Source: Staphylococcus warneri
GTDB lineage: Bacteria > Bacillota > Bacilli > Staphylococcales > Staphylococcaceae
NCBI RefSeq assembly: GCF_900636385.1
Contig: NZ_LR134269.1
Coordinates: 1,116,001 to 1,180,000 of the forward strand
Direction of reading: 5' to 3'
Length of the DNA: 64,000 nt
Shown here: positions 1 to 10,668 of the stretch, in pieces
Position numbering within the stretch: the stretch's first letter is position 1
Layout: the number at the start of each line of letters is the position of its first letter
Notes under the pieces: generated by a model
Database searches by the model: none
Told to the model about the DNA's origin: nothing
What the model saw: the letters and a program-made list of their open reading frames with translations, nothing else
Made by a program: the position numbers and the translations under genes

Positions 1-720
1 GAAAAACAAATTGATATGGCTATTCATTCTTTAAAAGATGTACCTAGTGTGATACCTGAAGGACTAACATTGGGTTGTATTCCTGATAGAGAGGTTCCTT
101 TTGATGCTTATATTTCCAAAAATCATACACCTTTAAGAGAATTACCTGAAGGCAGTATTATTGGAACAAGCTCTTTAAGAAGAGGGGCTCAAATTTTATC
201 TAAGTATCCTCATTTAGAAATCAAATGGATACGAGGTAATATTGATACGAGATTACAAAAGCTTGAAACAGAAGACTATGATGCCATTATTTTAGCAGCA
301 GCTGGTTTAAGACGAATGGGTTGGTCTGACGATATTGTAACAACCTATTTAGATAAAGATGTTTTACTTCCAGCTATTGGTCAAGGTGCACTTGGCATTG
401 AGTGCAGAAGTGATGATAAAGAATTATTAGACCTATTGCAAGAAGTTCATAATAAAGATGTTGAAAAATGCGTTACTGCAGAAAGAACATTTTTAGCCGA
501 AATGGATGGAAGTTGCCAAGTACCAATTGGTGGATATGCAACTATTAATAGCCAACAACAAATTGAATTTACTGGGCTAATTATGACACCTGACGGTACA
601 GAACGATATGAACATACAGCTATTGGCGAATCTCCAACAGAATTAGGTAAAGAAGTGAGTCGTGTTCTAAAAGAACAAGGCGCTTATGAAATTATTAGAA
701 AATTAAATGAAGAACAATAA
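1..720 (+). CDS. hemC: Porphobilinogen deaminase (hydroxymethylbilane synthase), 5' end cut off by window
   Basis: HemC polymerises four porphobilinogen molecules into hydroxymethylbilane in cytosolic heme synthesis. The reading frame is open from the first base, and the residues before the first in-frame ATG (position 16) fit the family, so the gene is truncated by the window edge and only about 239 of roughly 308 residues are present. The substrate-binding segment AIHSLKDVP and the cofactor-attachment motif GSCQVPIG (dipyrromethane Cys codon at 514-516) are intact. It heads the visible part of a hemC-hemD-hemB-hemL operon; hemD follows after 21 bases with its own GAGGTGA ribosome binding site. 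Confidence 0.96.
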   Translation, partial: EKQIDMAIHSLKDVPSVIPEGLTLGCIPDREVPFDAYISKNHTPLRELPEGSIIGTSSLRRGAQILSKYPHLEIKWIRGNIDTRLQKLETEDYDAIILAAAGLRRMGWSDDIVTTYLDKDVLLPAIGQGALGIECRSDDKELLDLLQEVHNKDVEKCVTAERTFLAEMDGSCQVPIGGYATINSQQQIEFTGLIMTPDGTERYEHTAIGESPTELGKEVSRVLKEQGAYEIIRKLNEEQ

Positions 721-741
721 TCTTCGAGGTGACTTTTTAAA

Positions 742-1410
742 ATGAAACCAGTTGTAGTTATGACACAAACAAGTGAAATTCAAAGTGATTTGGTTACAAT
801 TATTCACAAACCATTTATAGATATAAAACCACTTGAATTTGATTTGCGTTTGTTAAAAGATAACTATGACTGGCTTATTTTTTCGTCTAAAAATGCAGTT
901 AAATATTTTTTGCCTTATCTATATTTGGTAAATTACAAAAAAATCGCAGTTGTTGGTGTAAAAACTGCTCAATATTGTCGTGAATTAAAAATCCCTGTAG
1001 ATTTAATTCCACAGGATTACTCACAAGAAGGATTAATTAGTGAATTTCAAAAATATAATCAAAATATCCTCATACCTTCTAGTAAACAAGCACGTCCATT
1101 ATTAAAAGAAACATTAGCTCGAAATAATGATGTTGTTAAAATTGATTTGTACGAGCCAGTACCACATTATCAACATATAAATGAAGTTAAATCATTAATT
1201 TTTAATCAAGAAATTGATGCTTTAACATTTTCAAGTTCATCTTCAGTACGTTATTATTTTAATGAAGACCCAATACCTAAGTTTGATCACTATTTTGCAA
1301 TTGGCAAGCAAACGGCAAATACGATACATTCATATAATCAACCAGTCATTGTTGCAGATAAACAAACTTTAGAGGCATTGATAGATAAAGTAGTAGAAAG
1401 TAGGGACTAA
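742..1410 (+). CDS. hemD: Uroporphyrinogen-III synthase
   Basis: HemD cyclises hydroxymethylbilane with inversion of ring D to give uroporphyrinogen III. The 222-residue product has the usual length. The family is poorly conserved in sequence, but segments such as [11 protein letters not shown] near the N-terminus and [13 protein letters not shown] near residue 165 are the typical Ser-rich loops of its two domains. The assignment rests on these and on the position between hemC and hemB, the standard order in Bacillales. The start follows GAGGTGA at a normal distance. The stop is one base before the hemB ATG, so the two are likely translationally coupled. Confidence 0.93.
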   Translation: MKPVVVMTQTSEIQSDLVTIIHKPFIDIKPLEFDLRLLKDNYDWLIFSSKNAVKYFLPYLYLVNYKKIAVVGVKTAQYCRELKIPVDLIPQDYSQEGLISEFQKYNQNILIPSSKQARPLLKETLARNNDVVKIDLYEPVPHYQHINEVKSLIFNQEIDALTFSSSSSVRYYFNEDPIPKFDHYFAIGKQTANTIHSYNQPVIVADKQTLEALIDKVVESRD

Positions 1411-1411
1411 A

Positions 1412-2386
1412 ATGAAATTTGATAGACATAGAAGACTACGTTCTTCTCAAACAATGAGAGATATGGTTCGCGAAACACATGTAAGAAAAGAAGATTTAAT
1501 TTACCCAATTTTTGTAGTTGAAAAAGATGATATTAAAACTGAAATTAAGTCATTACCAGGTGTATATCAAATCAGTTTAAATTTATTACACGAAGAAATA
1601 AAAGAAGCGTATGACCTAGGTATTAGAGCAATTATGTTCTTTGGTGTGCCAAACGATAAAGATGATGTTGGTTCTGGTGCATATGATCATAATGGCGTTG
1701 TACAAGAAGCAACACGTATTGCTAAAAAAATGTATAGTGACTTATTAATTGTTGCTGATACATGTCTATGTGAATATACAGATCACGGGCATTGCGGTGT
1801 CATTGACGATCACACACATGATGTAGACAATGATAAATCATTACCATTACTTGTTAAAACTGCAATTTCTCAAGTTGAGGCGGGTGCAGATATTATTGCA
1901 CCAAGTAATATGATGGATGGATTTGTTGCTGAAATTAGACAAGGACTAGATGATGCTGGTTATCAAAATGTACCAATTATGAGTTATGGTATTAAATATG
2001 CATCAAGTTTCTTTGGACCATTCAGAGACGCTGCTGATTCAGCCCCTTCATTTGGCGACCGTAAAACATATCAAATGGATCCTGCTAATCGTTTAGAGGC
2101 ATTGAGAGAACTTGAAAGTGACTTAAAAGAGGGATGTGACATGATGATTGTTAAACCTGCTTTAAGTTATTTAGATATAGTTAGAGATGTTAAAAATCAT
2201 ACTAATGTGCCTGTTGTTGCATACAATGTAAGTGGCGAATATAGTATGACTAAAGCCGCTGCCTTAAATGGATGGATCGATGAAGAAAAGATTGTTATGG
2301 AACAAATGGTTTCAATGAAACGTGCTGGAGCAGATATGATTATTACTTATTTTGCTAAAGATATTTGTCAATATCTAGATAAATAA
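1412..2386 (+). CDS. hemB: Delta-aminolevulinic acid dehydratase (porphobilinogen synthase)
   Basis: HemB condenses two 5-aminolevulinate molecules into porphobilinogen. The 324-residue protein is a full-length TIM-barrel enzyme. The catalytic Schiff-base lysine is K248 in [11 protein letters not shown], and the second active-site lysine is K195 in [13 protein letters not shown] cysteine cluster [14 protein letters not shown] near residues 119-132 marks the zinc-dependent class. The start is one base after the hemD stop, with the ribosome binding site inside hemD. It is the third visible gene of the heme operon, and hemL follows after 31 bases. Confidence 0.98.
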   Translation: MKFDRHRRLRSSQTMRDMVRETHVRKEDLIYPIFVVEKDDIKTEIKSLPGVYQISLNLLHEEIKEAYDLGIRAIMFFGVPNDKDDVGSGAYDHNGVVQEATRIAKKMYSDLLIVADTCLCEYTDHGHCGVIDDHTHDVDNDKSLPLLVKTAISQVEAGADIIAPSNMMDGFVAEIRQGLDDAGYQNVPIMSYGIKYASSFFGPFRDAADSAPSFGDRKTYQMDPANRLEALRELESDLKEGCDMMIVKPALSYLDIVRDVKNHTNVPVVAYNVSGEYSMTKAAALNGWIDEEKIVMEQMVSMKRAGADMIITYFAKDICQYLDK

Positions 2387-2417
2387 CAAAGAGATTAATT
2401 ATGAGGAGGCAACATTT

Positions 2418-3704
2418 ATGGGATATGAAAAATCAATAAAAGCAATGGAAATTGCTGAAGATTTAATGCCTGGCGGTGTAAATAGTCCAGTGCGTGCTTT
2501 TAAATCTGTGGATACACCTGCAATTTTTATGGATCATGCAGAAGGTTCGAAAATATATGATATTGACGGTAATGAATACATTGATTATGTTTTAAGTTGG
2601 GGACCGCTTATTTTAGGTCATAAAAATAAACAAGTTATCGAAAATCTTCACAAAGCAGTAGATAACGGCACTAGTTTTGGTGCTTCTACACTACAAGAAA
2701 ATAAACTAGCTCAATTGGTTATTGATAGAGTACCTTCTATTGAGAAAGTTAGGATGGTATCTTCAGGTACGGAAGCTACATTAGATACATTAAGATTAGC
2801 GCGCGGTTATACTGGACGCAATAAAATTGTTAAATTTGAAGGTTGTTATCACGGTCATAGTGACTCATTATTAATTAAGGCTGGATCTGGAGTAGCAACA
2901 TTAGGTTTACCCGATTCACCAGGTGTACCAGAAGGTATTGCAAAAAATACCATTACTGTACCATATAATGATTTAGATTCATTACGTCTAGCATTTGAAA
3001 AATATGGGGATGATATTGCTGGAGTTATAGTTGAACCAGTTGCTGGTAATATGGGTGTAGTTCCTCCCGTAGAAGGCTTTTTACAAGGATTAAGAGATAT
3101 TACTAATGAATATGGTTCATTGCTAATATTTGATGAAGTTATGACTGGTTTTAGAGTTGGTTATAACTGTGCGCAGGGCTATTTTGGAGTGACACCAGAT
3201 TTAACTTGTTTAGGTAAAGTTATAGGTGGAGGTTTACCTGTCGGAGCGTTTGGTGGTAAAAAAGAGATCATGGATCACATCGCACCAGTAGGAAATATTT
3301 ATCAAGCAGGTACTTTATCAGGTAATCCATTAGCAATGACAAGTGGTTATGAAACACTAAGTCAATTAACACCTGAATCATATGACTATTTTAATGAACT
3401 AGGAGATTTACTTGAAAAAGGGCTTAAAGAAGTCTTTGCTAAGCATCAGGTACCTATAACAGTAAATAGAGCTGGATCAATGATAGGTTATTTCTTAAAT
3501 GAAGGTCCTGTGACTAATTTTGAACAAGCCAATAAAAGTGATTTGAAATTATTTAGTGAGATGTATAGAGAAATGGCAAAAGAAGGTGTATTCCTGCCAC
3601 CATCTCAATTTGAAGGGACTTTCTTATCAACAGCACATACTAAAGAAGATATTGAAAAAACAATACAAGCATTTGATAATTCATTAAGTCGTATTGTAAA
3701 ATAA
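2418..3704 (+). CDS. hemL: Glutamate-1-semialdehyde 2,1-aminomutase
   Basis: HemL isomerises glutamate-1-semialdehyde to 5-aminolevulinate, the committed precursor in the C5 route of heme synthesis. The 428-residue protein is a class-III PLP aminotransferase fold member. The PLP lysine is K267 in CLGKVIGGG. The signatures [12 protein letters not shown] at the N-terminus and SSGTEAT near residue 117 are those of the family. The start is preceded by a strong GAGGAGG site. It is the last gene of the hem operon; a hairpin follows. Staphylococci often have a second paralog elsewhere, so the gene may be named hemL1. Confidence 0.97.
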   Translation: MGYEKSIKAMEIAEDLMPGGVNSPVRAFKSVDTPAIFMDHAEGSKIYDIDGNEYIDYVLSWGPLILGHKNKQVIENLHKAVDNGTSFGASTLQENKLAQLVIDRVPSIEKVRMVSSGTEATLDTLRLARGYTGRNKIVKFEGCYHGHSDSLLIKAGSGVATLGLPDSPGVPEGIAKNTITVPYNDLDSLRLAFEKYGDDIAGVIVEPVAGNMGVVPPVEGFLQGLRDITNEYGSLLIFDEVMTGFRVGYNCAQGYFGVTPDLTCLGKVIGGGLPVGAFGGKKEIMDHIAPVGNIYQAGTLSGNPLAMTSGYETLSQLTPESYDYFNELGDLLEKGLKEVFAKHQVPITVNRAGSMIGYFLNEGPVTNFEQANKSDLKLFSEMYREMAKEGVFLPPSQFEGTFLSTAHTKEDIEKTIQAFDNSLSRIVK

Positions 3705-3725
3705 AAGGAAAATTAATTACATTTT

Positions 3726-3751
3726 TAGCCTGGGATATTATACCCAGGCTA
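3726..3751 (+). terminator. Hairpin after hemL, possible terminator
   Basis: A 9-bp stem (TAGCCTGGG pairing with CCCAGGCTA) around an 8-base loop follows hemL. The following bases are only weakly T-rich, so termination efficiency is uncertain. Confidence 0.5.
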
Positions 3752-3838
3752 TTAATATATAATGAAATTATTTGAATGAGTATGTTTGAAATAACTGAGT
3801 TTTTACCATTTCACACATTTATAAAAGGTAGTGTGCGT

Positions 3839-4903
3839 ATGAAGATAATAAATAGAAATAACCTAATTATATTAGCATTATCCATTATCATAAGTTTGCT
3901 ATTAAAGATATCACATATATTATTACCTTTTATGTTTGGCCCCATTATAGCAGCTATTTTATGTATAAAAGTACTTAAATTAGATATTAAATGGCCGTTT
4001 TGGATTAGCCAAATTGGTCTGATTTGTTTAGGTGTTCAAATAGGAACTACATTTACTAGAACTGTTATAAAAGATATTCAAGCAAGTTGGTTAACAATTA
4101 TTCTCGTTTCAGTTCTTTTGCTCGTGTTAGCACTTTTAATCGCATTATTATTTAAGAAAATAGCAGACGTAAATACCGAAACAGCCATTCTAAGTGTAAT
4201 ACCTGGTGCTTTAAGCCAAATGTTAGTTATGGCAGAGGAAGATAAAAATGCTAATATTTTAGTTGTGAGTTTAACACAAACATCTAGAATTATATTCGTT
4301 GTGATTTTAGTGCCATTAATTTCATATTTTTTCCAAAATAATCAAAGTAGTGGAGAAACTATAGTTAAAGCAAAACCTTTAACTGATGTTTTAAATATTT
4401 GGCAATTTATATTTATTGTATTGGCAATCGTTGTAGTTTATTGGATAATGGCTAAGATAAATTTTCCAACCAAACAATTATTGGCACCAATTGTGGTTCT
4501 AATCATCTGGAATATTACGACTGATGTGACATTTGCATTAGATAATTGGTTACTAGCAACAGCACAAGTGGTGTATATGATTCGAATAGGCCTACAAATA
4601 GCTCGTTTGCTTTCAGACTTGAAAGGTAGAATAGCCGTAGCGATTGCGTTTCAAAATATTATGCTTATATTAAGTGCTTTCATAATGGTTTGTATCTTAC
4701 ATTTCTTTACACATGATTCAATCAATGAGTTGTTTTTAGGTGCAGCGCCAGGAGGCATGAGCCAAATTGTATTAGTTGCAATTGAAACAGGAGCAGATGT
4801 GGCTATGATATCTAGTTATCATATATTTAGAATCTTCTTTATATTATTTTTAATCGCTCCATTAATTAATTATTTCTTGAAATATAGATCAAAGCGATCG
4901 TAA
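3839..4903 (+). CDS. AbrB-duplication (PF05145-type) multi-pass membrane protein
   Basis: This 354-residue protein is almost entirely hydrophobic, with about nine or ten membrane segments. It shows an internal duplication: PGALSQM near residue 127 and PGGMSQI near residue 307 are matching half-repeat motifs, as in the membrane family often mislabelled AbrB transcriptional regulator or ammonia monooxygenase. Its function is unknown; transport is a fair guess. I chose the ATG at 3839 because AAAGGT lies upstream and a long polar stretch would otherwise precede the first membrane segment; an in-frame ATG at 3776 lacks a ribosome binding site. It ends at a bidirectional terminator shared with tag. 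Confidence 0.82.
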   Translation: MKIINRNNLIILALSIIISLLLKISHILLPFMFGPIIAAILCIKVLKLDIKWPFWISQIGLICLGVQIGTTFTRTVIKDIQASWLTIILVSVLLLVLALLIALLFKKIADVNTETAILSVIPGALSQMLVMAEEDKNANILVVSLTQTSRIIFVVILVPLISYFFQNNQSSGETIVKAKPLTDVLNIWQFIFIVLAIVVVYWIMAKINFPTKQLLAPIVVLIIWNITTDVTFALDNWLLATAQVVYMIRIGLQIARLLSDLKGRIAVAIAFQNIMLILSAFIMVCILHFFTHDSINELFLGAAPGGMSQIVLVAIETGADVAMISSYHIFRIFFILFLIAPLINYFLKYRSKRS

Positions 4904-4924
4904 AAAAGTTTAATAGAATTAATA

Positions 4925-4975
4925 AAAAAGGCGTATATCAAAAGCTTATTTTGTAAGCTAAGATATACGTCTTTA
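4925..4975. terminator. Bidirectional terminator between the AbrB-type gene and tag
   Basis: A long stem (about 10 bp, GCGTATATC-type arms at 4929-4939 and 4963-4973) has A-rich sequence before it and T-rich sequence after it, so it can end transcription from both convergent genes. Confidence 0.75.
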
Positions 4976-4979
4976 AAGT

Positions 4980-5540
4980 TTAATCATGTTTAGGTTTTTG
5001 AGGACAATCTTGCAAATGTGAATCATATAATCCAGCTGCCTCTAAAAATGAAAATACTGTTACTGGACCTAGGAATTTAAAACCATACTTTTTTAAATCT
5101 TTGGACAATGCTTTAGCACGATCATCAACCGTAATACGATCTTCAGGCTTTACATATCCCATGTCGATGGGTTTACCATTCACATAAGACCATAAAAACG
5201 TACTAAAGCTACCGTAATCCTTCTCAATTTCTAAATAACCTTTCGCTTGTGCAATAATAGCTTCTAATTTCTTTCTATGATGAACAATATTGGGAAATGT
5301 CATTAAGTTGTCGACATCTTGATCGGTCATTGCCGCTACCTTTTTAGGATCGAATTGATAAAATGCCTCTTCATAAGCGGATTTCTTCTTTAGTATCGTA
5401 AGCCAAGATAGACCAGCATGTTGAGATTCTAATGCCAATAGTTTAAATAAATCTTTACTATCATACATAGGTTGACCCCAAACTTGATCATGATATTCTA
5501 TATAAATTGGATCTTTGGTACCGAAGGCACAAGGGTTCAT
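4980..5540 (-). CDS. tag: DNA-3-methyladenine glycosylase I
   Basis: Tag removes 3-methyladenine from alkylated DNA as the first step of base excision repair. The 186-residue product begins MNPCAFGTKDP, typical of the family, with the zinc-ligand Cys near the N-terminus and its partner His/Cys in SHLQDC at the C-terminus. The glutamate in LLALESQHAGLSW is the active-site residue. The frame extends upstream to 5579, but the ATG at 5540 has a good AGGAGG site and the conserved N-terminus, so it is the start. It is divergent from valS, and the two promoters overlap in the interval 5559-5590. Confidence 0.96.
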   Translation of the reverse strand: MNPCAFGTKDPIYIEYHDQVWGQPMYDSKDLFKLLALESQHAGLSWLTILKKKSAYEEAFYQFDPKKVAAMTDQDVDNLMTFPNIVHHRKKLEAIIAQAKGYLEIEKDYGSFSTFLWSYVNGKPIDMGYVKPEDRITVDDRAKALSKDLKKYGFKFLGPVTVFSFLEAAGLYDSHLQDCPQKPKHD

Positions 5541-5558
5541 AAAATTCCTCCTAATAGA

Positions 5559-5590
5559 TTGACTTATGTGAATTTCCATTATACTATAAT
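5559..5590 (+). promoter_or_regulatory. Probable valS promoter overlapping the divergent tag promoter
   Basis: On the plus strand TTGACT (5559-5564) is followed after 17 bases by TACTAT (5582-5587), with TATAAT also present at 5585-5590. The core is a near-palindrome, and the minus strand reads TATAAT at 5583-5578, pointing to tag. The two genes would therefore share overlapping promoter elements. This is prediction from consensus only. Confidence 0.5.
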
Positions 5591-5635
5591 TAAGTAAATG
5601 AATATAATATTTGGGAAGAGTATGTTTTAATTACT

Positions 5636-5870
5636 TTTTAGAGAGTGTATGGTTGGTGAAAATACATAGTAATTACTACTGAAGGTAGCCCACTTAGTCC
5701 TTTTGCTGAATGAACGAAGTAAAGAGTAGGCAGAAGCGTGTTTGAGCGTTAATCAAATTCTAGAGTGCTCGAAAGTAGAAGGTTGATTTATTTACAATCT
5801 AACTACTTTCTTGAATATAGGTGGTACCACGGAACATCCGTCCTATGTATATAGGATGGGTGTTTTTTAT
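5636..5870 (+). ncRNA. T-box leader of valS (specifier GTA, Val)
   Basis: The leader has the features of a tRNA-sensing T-box riboswitch: a stem I with GGTTGGTGAAA at 5651-5661, the T-box core GTGGTACCACGG at 5821-5832, and an intrinsic terminator (CATCC-GTCCTAT arms, then a T-run) at 5834-5868. By analogy with the alaS leader in this window, where GAA plus one base precedes the specifier, the codon here is GTA at 5685-5687, matching valine. Uncharged tRNA-Val should pair with the T-box and allow read-through into valS. Confidence 0.88.
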
Positions 5871-5892
5871 TTTTTTGAGGAGGATTTACTTT

Positions 5893-8523
5893 ATGGAAAT
5901 GAAACCGAAATATAATCCACGCGAAGTAGAAGCGGGAAGATATGATGAATGGGTAAAAAATGGTTATTTCAAACCATCAGAAGATAGTAATAAAGAAACA
6001 TATACAATCGTTATTCCACCACCAAATGTAACAGGTAAATTACATTTAGGCCATGCTTGGGATACAACATTACAAGATATTATTACTCGTATGAAGCGTA
6101 TGCAAGGTTATGATACTTTATATCTACCTGGTATGGATCATGCTGGTATTGCTACACAAGCTAAAGTAGAAGCTAAACTAAATGAACAAGGTATTTCACG
6201 TCATGATATTGGTCGTGAAAAATTCTTAGAACAAGCTTGGGATTGGAAAGAAGAATATGCAAGCTTCATCCGTAAACAATGGGCTAAATTAGGATTAGGA
6301 TTAGATTATAGTAGAGAACGTTTTACTTTGGATGACGGTTTAAGTAAAGCTGTTAAAAAAGTGTTTGTTGACCTTTATAACAAAGGCATTATTTATAGAG
6401 GCGAACGTATCATCAACTGGGATCCTCAAGCTCGTACCGCTTTATCTGATATAGAAGTGATTCATGAAGATGTACAAGGTGCATTTTATCACTTTAAATA
6501 CCCATATGCTGATGGGGATGGATATATTGAAATCGCTACAACACGTCCAGAAACGATGTTAGGTGATACAGCTATTGTTGTTAACCCGAATGACGAGAGA
6601 TATAAAGACGTAATTGGCAAAAAGGTTATATTACCAATAGTTGGTAGAGAATTACCAATATTAGCTGATGAATACGTAGATATCGAATTTGGTTCTGGTG
6701 CTATGAAAGTAACGCCAGCTCATGACCCTAATGACTTTGAAATTGGTCAACGTCATCAATTAGAAAATATTATAGTAATGGATGAAAAAGGACACATGAA
6801 TCATCATGCTGGTAAATATGAAGGCCTTGAGCGTTTTGAATGTCGTAAACAGTTAGTTGAAGACTTAAAAGAACAAGATTTAGTCATTAAGATTGAGGAA
6901 CATATGCATTCTGTTGGTCACTCTGAACGTTCTGGTGCAGTAGTAGAACCATATTTATCTACACAATGGTTTGTTAAAATGAAACCTTTAGCCAAACGTG
7001 CTTTAGATAATCAAAAAACAGATGATCGTATTGATTTTTATCCACCTCGATTTGAAAATACATTTAATCGTTGGATGGAAGAAATTAGAGATTGGACTAT
7101 TTCAAGACAGCTTTGGTGGGGCCATCAAATTCCTGCATGGTATCACAATGAAACTGGAGAAGTTTATGTAGGAGAAAATGCACCAGAAGATATTGAAAAT
7201 TGGACTCAAGATGAAGATGTTTTAGATACTTGGTTTTCTAGTGCATTATGGCCATTCTCAACTTTAGGTTGGCCAGACGTTGAAGCAGAAGATTTTAAAC
7301 GTTATTTCCCAACTAATGCATTAGTGACAGGTTATGACATTATTTTCTTCTGGGTTGCACGTATGATTTTCCAAGGGTTAGAGTTCACAGACCGTAGACC
7401 ATTTAATGATGTATTGTTACATGGCTTAGTTAGAGCAGAAGACGGTAGAAAAATGAGTAAATCATTAGGCAATGGTGTAGATCCTATGGATGTTATTGAT
7501 GAATATGGTGCAGATAGTTTAAGATACTTCCTTGCCACAGGTTCTGCACCAGGTCAAGATTTACGTTATTCAACTGAAAAGGTTGAATCAGTATGGAATT
7601 TCATTAATAAAATATGGAATGCCGCAAGATTTAGTTTAATGAATATTGGTGAAGACTTTAAAGTTGAAGATATTGATTTATCAGGAAATTTATCTTTAGC
7701 AGATAAATGGATATTAACGCGTCTAAATGAAACAATCGCTACAGTTACAGATTTAAGTGATAAATATGAGTTTGGTGAAGTAGGTCGAGCGTTATATAAT
7801 TTCATTTGGGATGAATTCTGCGATTGGTATATTGAAATGAGTAAGATACCTATGAATGGCGAAGATGAAGATCAAAAACAAACGACACGTTCTGTATTAA
7901 GTTATGTGTTAGATCGCATTATGAGAATGCTACATCCATTTATGCCATTTGTTACAGAAAAAATTTGGCAAAGCTTACCTCATGATGGAGAAACAATTGT
8001 TCAAGCATCTTGGCCAACTGTAAATGAGGAACTCATGTTTGATGATAGTAAGCAAACGATGCAACAATTAGTTGAAATTATAAAATCAATAAGACAATCT
8101 CGATTAGAAGTAAATACACCACTATCTAAAGCTATTCCAATTATGATTCAGGCTAAAGATAATAATATTCAATCTACACTAACAGAAAATGCTGACTATA
8201 TAGAAAGATTCTGTCATCCAAGTGAATTGACAATCAATGTTGATATCGACATCCCAGAGAAAGCAATGACGTCTGTTGTATTAGCGGGTAAAGTCATCTT
8301 ACCTTTAGAAGGTTTAATTGATATGGATAAAGAGATTGCACGTTTAGAAAAAGAATTAGATAAACTACAAAGTGAATTAGATCGCGTCGATAAAAAATTG
8401 GCCAATGAAAACTTTGTCAATAAAGCACCTGAAAAAATTATTAATGAAGAAAAAGAAAAGCAAAAGCATTACCAAGAAAAATATGATGGTGTAAAAGCAA
8501 GAATTGAACAATTAAAAGCATAG
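5893..8523 (+). CDS. valS: Valyl-tRNA synthetase
   Basis: ValS charges tRNA-Val and edits misactivated threonine. The 876-residue class-I synthetase shows HLGH at residues 51-54, KMSKS at 520-524, and the family's C-terminal coiled coil (about residues 805-875, rich in Glu, Lys and Leu). The open frame begins at a GTG at 5821, but that GTG is part of the T-box; the true start is the ATG at 5893, which has GAGGAGG upstream and gives the conserved N-terminus. It is controlled by the upstream T-box, and folC follows 11 bases later in the same transcript. Confidence 0.98.
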   Translation: MEMKPKYNPREVEAGRYDEWVKNGYFKPSEDSNKETYTIVIPPPNVTGKLHLGHAWDTTLQDIITRMKRMQGYDTLYLPGMDHAGIATQAKVEAKLNEQGISRHDIGREKFLEQAWDWKEEYASFIRKQWAKLGLGLDYSRERFTLDDGLSKAVKKVFVDLYNKGIIYRGERIINWDPQARTALSDIEVIHEDVQGAFYHFKYPYADGDGYIEIATTRPETMLGDTAIVVNPNDERYKDVIGKKVILPIVGRELPILADEYVDIEFGSGAMKVTPAHDPNDFEIGQRHQLENIIVMDEKGHMNHHAGKYEGLERFECRKQLVEDLKEQDLVIKIEEHMHSVGHSERSGAVVEPYLSTQWFVKMKPLAKRALDNQKTDDRIDFYPPRFENTFNRWMEEIRDWTISRQLWWGHQIPAWYHNETGEVYVGENAPEDIENWTQDEDVLDTWFSSALWPFSTLGWPDVEAEDFKRYFPTNALVTGYDIIFFWVARMIFQGLEFTDRRPFNDVLLHGLVRAEDGRKMSKSLGNGVDPMDVIDEYGADSLRYFLATGSAPGQDLRYSTEKVESVWNFINKIWNAARFSLMNIGEDFKVEDIDLSGNLSLADKWILTRLNETIATVTDLSDKYEFGEVGRALYNFIWDEFCDWYIEMSKIPMNGEDEDQKQTTRSVLSYVLDRIMRMLHPFMPFVTEKIWQSLPHDGETIVQASWPTVNEELMFDDSKQTMQQLVEIIKSIRQSRLEVNTPLSKAIPIMIQAKDNNIQSTLTENADYIERFCHPSELTINVDIDIPEKAMTSVVLAGKVILPLEGLIDMDKEIARLEKELDKLQSELDRVDKKLANENFVNKAPEKIINEEKEKQKHYQEKYDGVKARIEQLKA

Positions 8524-8534
8524 GAGTATGTATC

Positions 8535-9800
8535 ATGAATTACCTAGATAGCTTGTATTGGATACATGAAAGAACTAAGTTTGGCATCAAACCAGGCGTT
8601 AAACGTGTGGAATGGATGCTTGAAAAACTAAATAACCCACAACAACGTATTAAAGGCATACACGTAGGCGGTACAAATGGAAAAGGATCGACAGTGGCAT
8701 ATTTAAGAGCAGCTTTGGTTGAAAATAACTATGAAGTTGGTACTTTTACATCTCCATTTATTGAAACTTTTAATGAACGTATTAGTTTAAATGGATATCC
8801 TATTTCAAATGATGAAATTGTTGAGTTAGTTACTCGTGTTAAACCAATAAGTGAAGCGTTAGAAGTTGAAACAGAGTTAGGCAATGCAACTGAATTTGAA
8901 ATTATTACTACAATGATGTTTTTATACTTTGGTGAAGTACACCCAGTTGATTTTGTTATTGTTGAAGCGGGTTTAGGTATTAAAAACGATTCAACCAATG
9001 TATTTAATCCAATTATGTCTATTTTAACGAGCATAGGTTTAGATCATACTGACATCTTAGGCAACACTTATTTAGATATAGCCAAAGACAAGGGAGATAT
9101 CATTAAACCTAATACACCAGTAATTTATTCTGTGAAAAATGAAGATGCATTAAAATATATTAGAGACTATGCAGTTGAACAAAATGCAACACCTATTGAG
9201 CTTGATAGAGAAATTATTGTAGTTTCTCAAGATGATGAATTTACTTATAGATATAAAGATTACGAACTTGAAACAATTATTTTAAATATGTTGGGTGAAC
9301 ATCAAAAAGAAAATGCATCATTAGCTATAACGGCATTAATTGAATTAAATGAATCAGGAATCATAGAACTTGATTTTAATAAAATGATTGATGGTATTGA
9401 ATCAGTCAATTGGATCGGTAGAATTGAACAAGTTAAAGAACATCCATTAATGATTATTGATGGTGCGCATAATAATGAAAGTGTAGATGCTTTGATTGAT
9501 ACTATTAAACAATATTATGGTCGTGATCAAATTGATATTTTATTCTCAGCGATTAAAGGAAAACCAATTTGTGATATGTTAAACAAATTAGAAGACATTG
9601 CATCTCACTTTTATATCACCGATTTTGATTTTCCCAAAGCTTTATCAAAAGAAGAAATTGCTGAAAATATCAATAGAAATAATGTTGAGCTAATAGATGA
9701 TTATGTAGAATTTTTAGAGAATTATGATGGAAAAGGTTTAATTATTACAGGTAGCTTATATTTTATAAGCGAAGTTAAATCTAAAACAAAATTTGATTAG
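8535..9800 (+). CDS. folC: Folylpolyglutamate synthase / dihydrofolate synthase
   Basis: FolC adds glutamates to folates, and in many Firmicutes also makes dihydrofolate from dihydropteroate. The 421-residue protein is a Mur-ligase-family ATPase with the P-loop GGTNGKGST at residues 45-53 and the family segment DGAHNNESV in the C-terminal domain. The start has AGGAG upstream and lies 11 bases after valS, so the pair is cotranscribed and folate tailoring falls under the valine T-box. A strong terminator follows. Confidence 0.97.
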   Translation: MNYLDSLYWIHERTKFGIKPGVKRVEWMLEKLNNPQQRIKGIHVGGTNGKGSTVAYLRAALVENNYEVGTFTSPFIETFNERISLNGYPISNDEIVELVTRVKPISEALEVETELGNATEFEIITTMMFLYFGEVHPVDFVIVEAGLGIKNDSTNVFNPIMSILTSIGLDHTDILGNTYLDIAKDKGDIIKPNTPVIYSVKNEDALKYIRDYAVEQNATPIELDREIIVVSQDDEFTYRYKDYELETIILNMLGEHQKENASLAITALIELNESGIIELDFNKMIDGIESVNWIGRIEQVKEHPLMIIDGAHNNESVDALIDTIKQYYGRDQIDILFSAIKGKPICDMLNKLEDIASHFYITDFDFPKALSKEEIAENINRNNVELIDDYVEFLENYDGKGLIITGSLYFISEVKSKTKFD

Positions 9801-9820
9801 AATATAATTTTTATATAAAT

Positions 9821-9863
9821 AAAGCCAAGGTTTCTAAATTTTATAGAAATCTTGGCTTCTTTA
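9821..9863 (+). terminator. Terminator after folC
   Basis: Arms AAGCCAAGGTTTCTA and its imperfect complement TAGAAATCTTGGCTT form a long hairpin followed by TCTTTATT. Confidence 0.8.
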
Positions 9864-9929
9864 TTAATTTTGGATCGAGGTACAACCATTTTTATATAAA
9901 ATTGATAATATGTTTTTGTTTTATTATTG

Positions 9930-9938
9930 TGATATAAT
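9930..9938 (+). promoter_or_regulatory. Extended -10 promoter element for comC
   Basis: TGATATAAT (an extended -10, TGn-TATAAT) lies 20 bases before the comC start. No convincing -35 is seen. A start just downstream would leave a very short leader. Confidence 0.4.
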
Positions 9939-9957
9939 CTTTTTGAAAGGAGTAGTC

Positions 9958-10668
9958 ATGTTGATTTACACATATGTATCCTCAGTACTATTTAGCTTCT
10001 TATATCAGCTTTCAACTAATGATAATTTTAATAAAAGATACCTAATATTAAGGTCCCAATGTGATTTTTGTCAAAGTAAATTAAAATATTATGATTTAAT
10101 TCCAATTATAAGCTTCCTTATTTTAAAAGGTAAGTCGAGATGTTGTAAGCAATCATTAAACTATAGTTACTTGATAGGTGAGTTACTTGCATTACTACCA
10201 ATCTTGCTTGTCTATTACCAACTAATCAATATTAATCCTCAACTTTATTTAATTTCCTTTCTGTTTTTATTAGTTATGTCAATCAATGATATAGAAGATT
10301 ATTCTATTAATTTATATTTTTTAATTATCTTCACAACTGTTTTATTATTTACGACTCAGATTTTCCTAAATACTTTTATCCTTACATTTATAATTAGTCA
10401 CTTATTCTATATATTTATGAATCATTATATTGGCTATGGAGATATTCTTCTATTTAATATTCTATCTTTATTCTTATCAATGAACTTCATGTTTTACCTT
10501 ATTCTTTTCACTTTTATGATAGGTGGTTTGATAACCATAATCATTAAAACCTTTTTTAATCACAACATTAAATATATCCCTCTTATTCCATTTATCTTTT
10601 TATCGTTTATTTTTGTTTCTAGTTTTTATCCTTATTTAATCGAACTATTTGGAGGTGTTCCTTTTTGA
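9958..10668 (+). CDS. comC: Type IV prepilin peptidase ComC (A24 family)
   Basis: ComC cleaves and methylates the leader peptides of competence pseudopilins (ComGC and relatives) in the membrane. The 236-residue protein has four zinc-site cysteines (CDFC at 35-38 and the CC pair at 62-63) and both catalytic aspartates, one in the NDIEDYSIN segment (D114) and one in GYGD (D162). Most of the rest is membrane helix. The frame opens at 9910, but the ATG at 9958 follows GAAAGGAG and is the likely start. The stop overlaps the radC TTG start by four bases (TTGA), so the two are coupled. Confidence 0.93.
   Translation: MLIYTYVSSVLFSFLYQLSTNDNFNKRYLILRSQCDFCQSKLKYYDLIPIISFLILKGKSRCCKQSLNYSYLIGELLALLPILLVYYQLININPQLYLISFLFLLVMSINDIEDYSINLYFLIIFTTVLLFTTQIFLNTFILTFIISHLFYIFMNHYIGYGDILLFNILSLFLSMNFMFYLILFTFMIGGLITIIIKTFFNHNIKYIPLIPFIFLSFIFVSSFYPYLIELFGGVPF

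Noticed and set aside
5821..5892. N-terminal extension of valS from a GTG start
   Set aside because: The GTG lies in the T-box core and the extension runs through the leader terminator; ATG 5893 has the ribosome binding site and the conserved N-terminus.
8729..9034. Antisense frames inside folC, valS, secDF, rel, alaS and other genes
   Set aside because: They mirror the coding strand, lack ribosome binding sites and show no recognisable domains.
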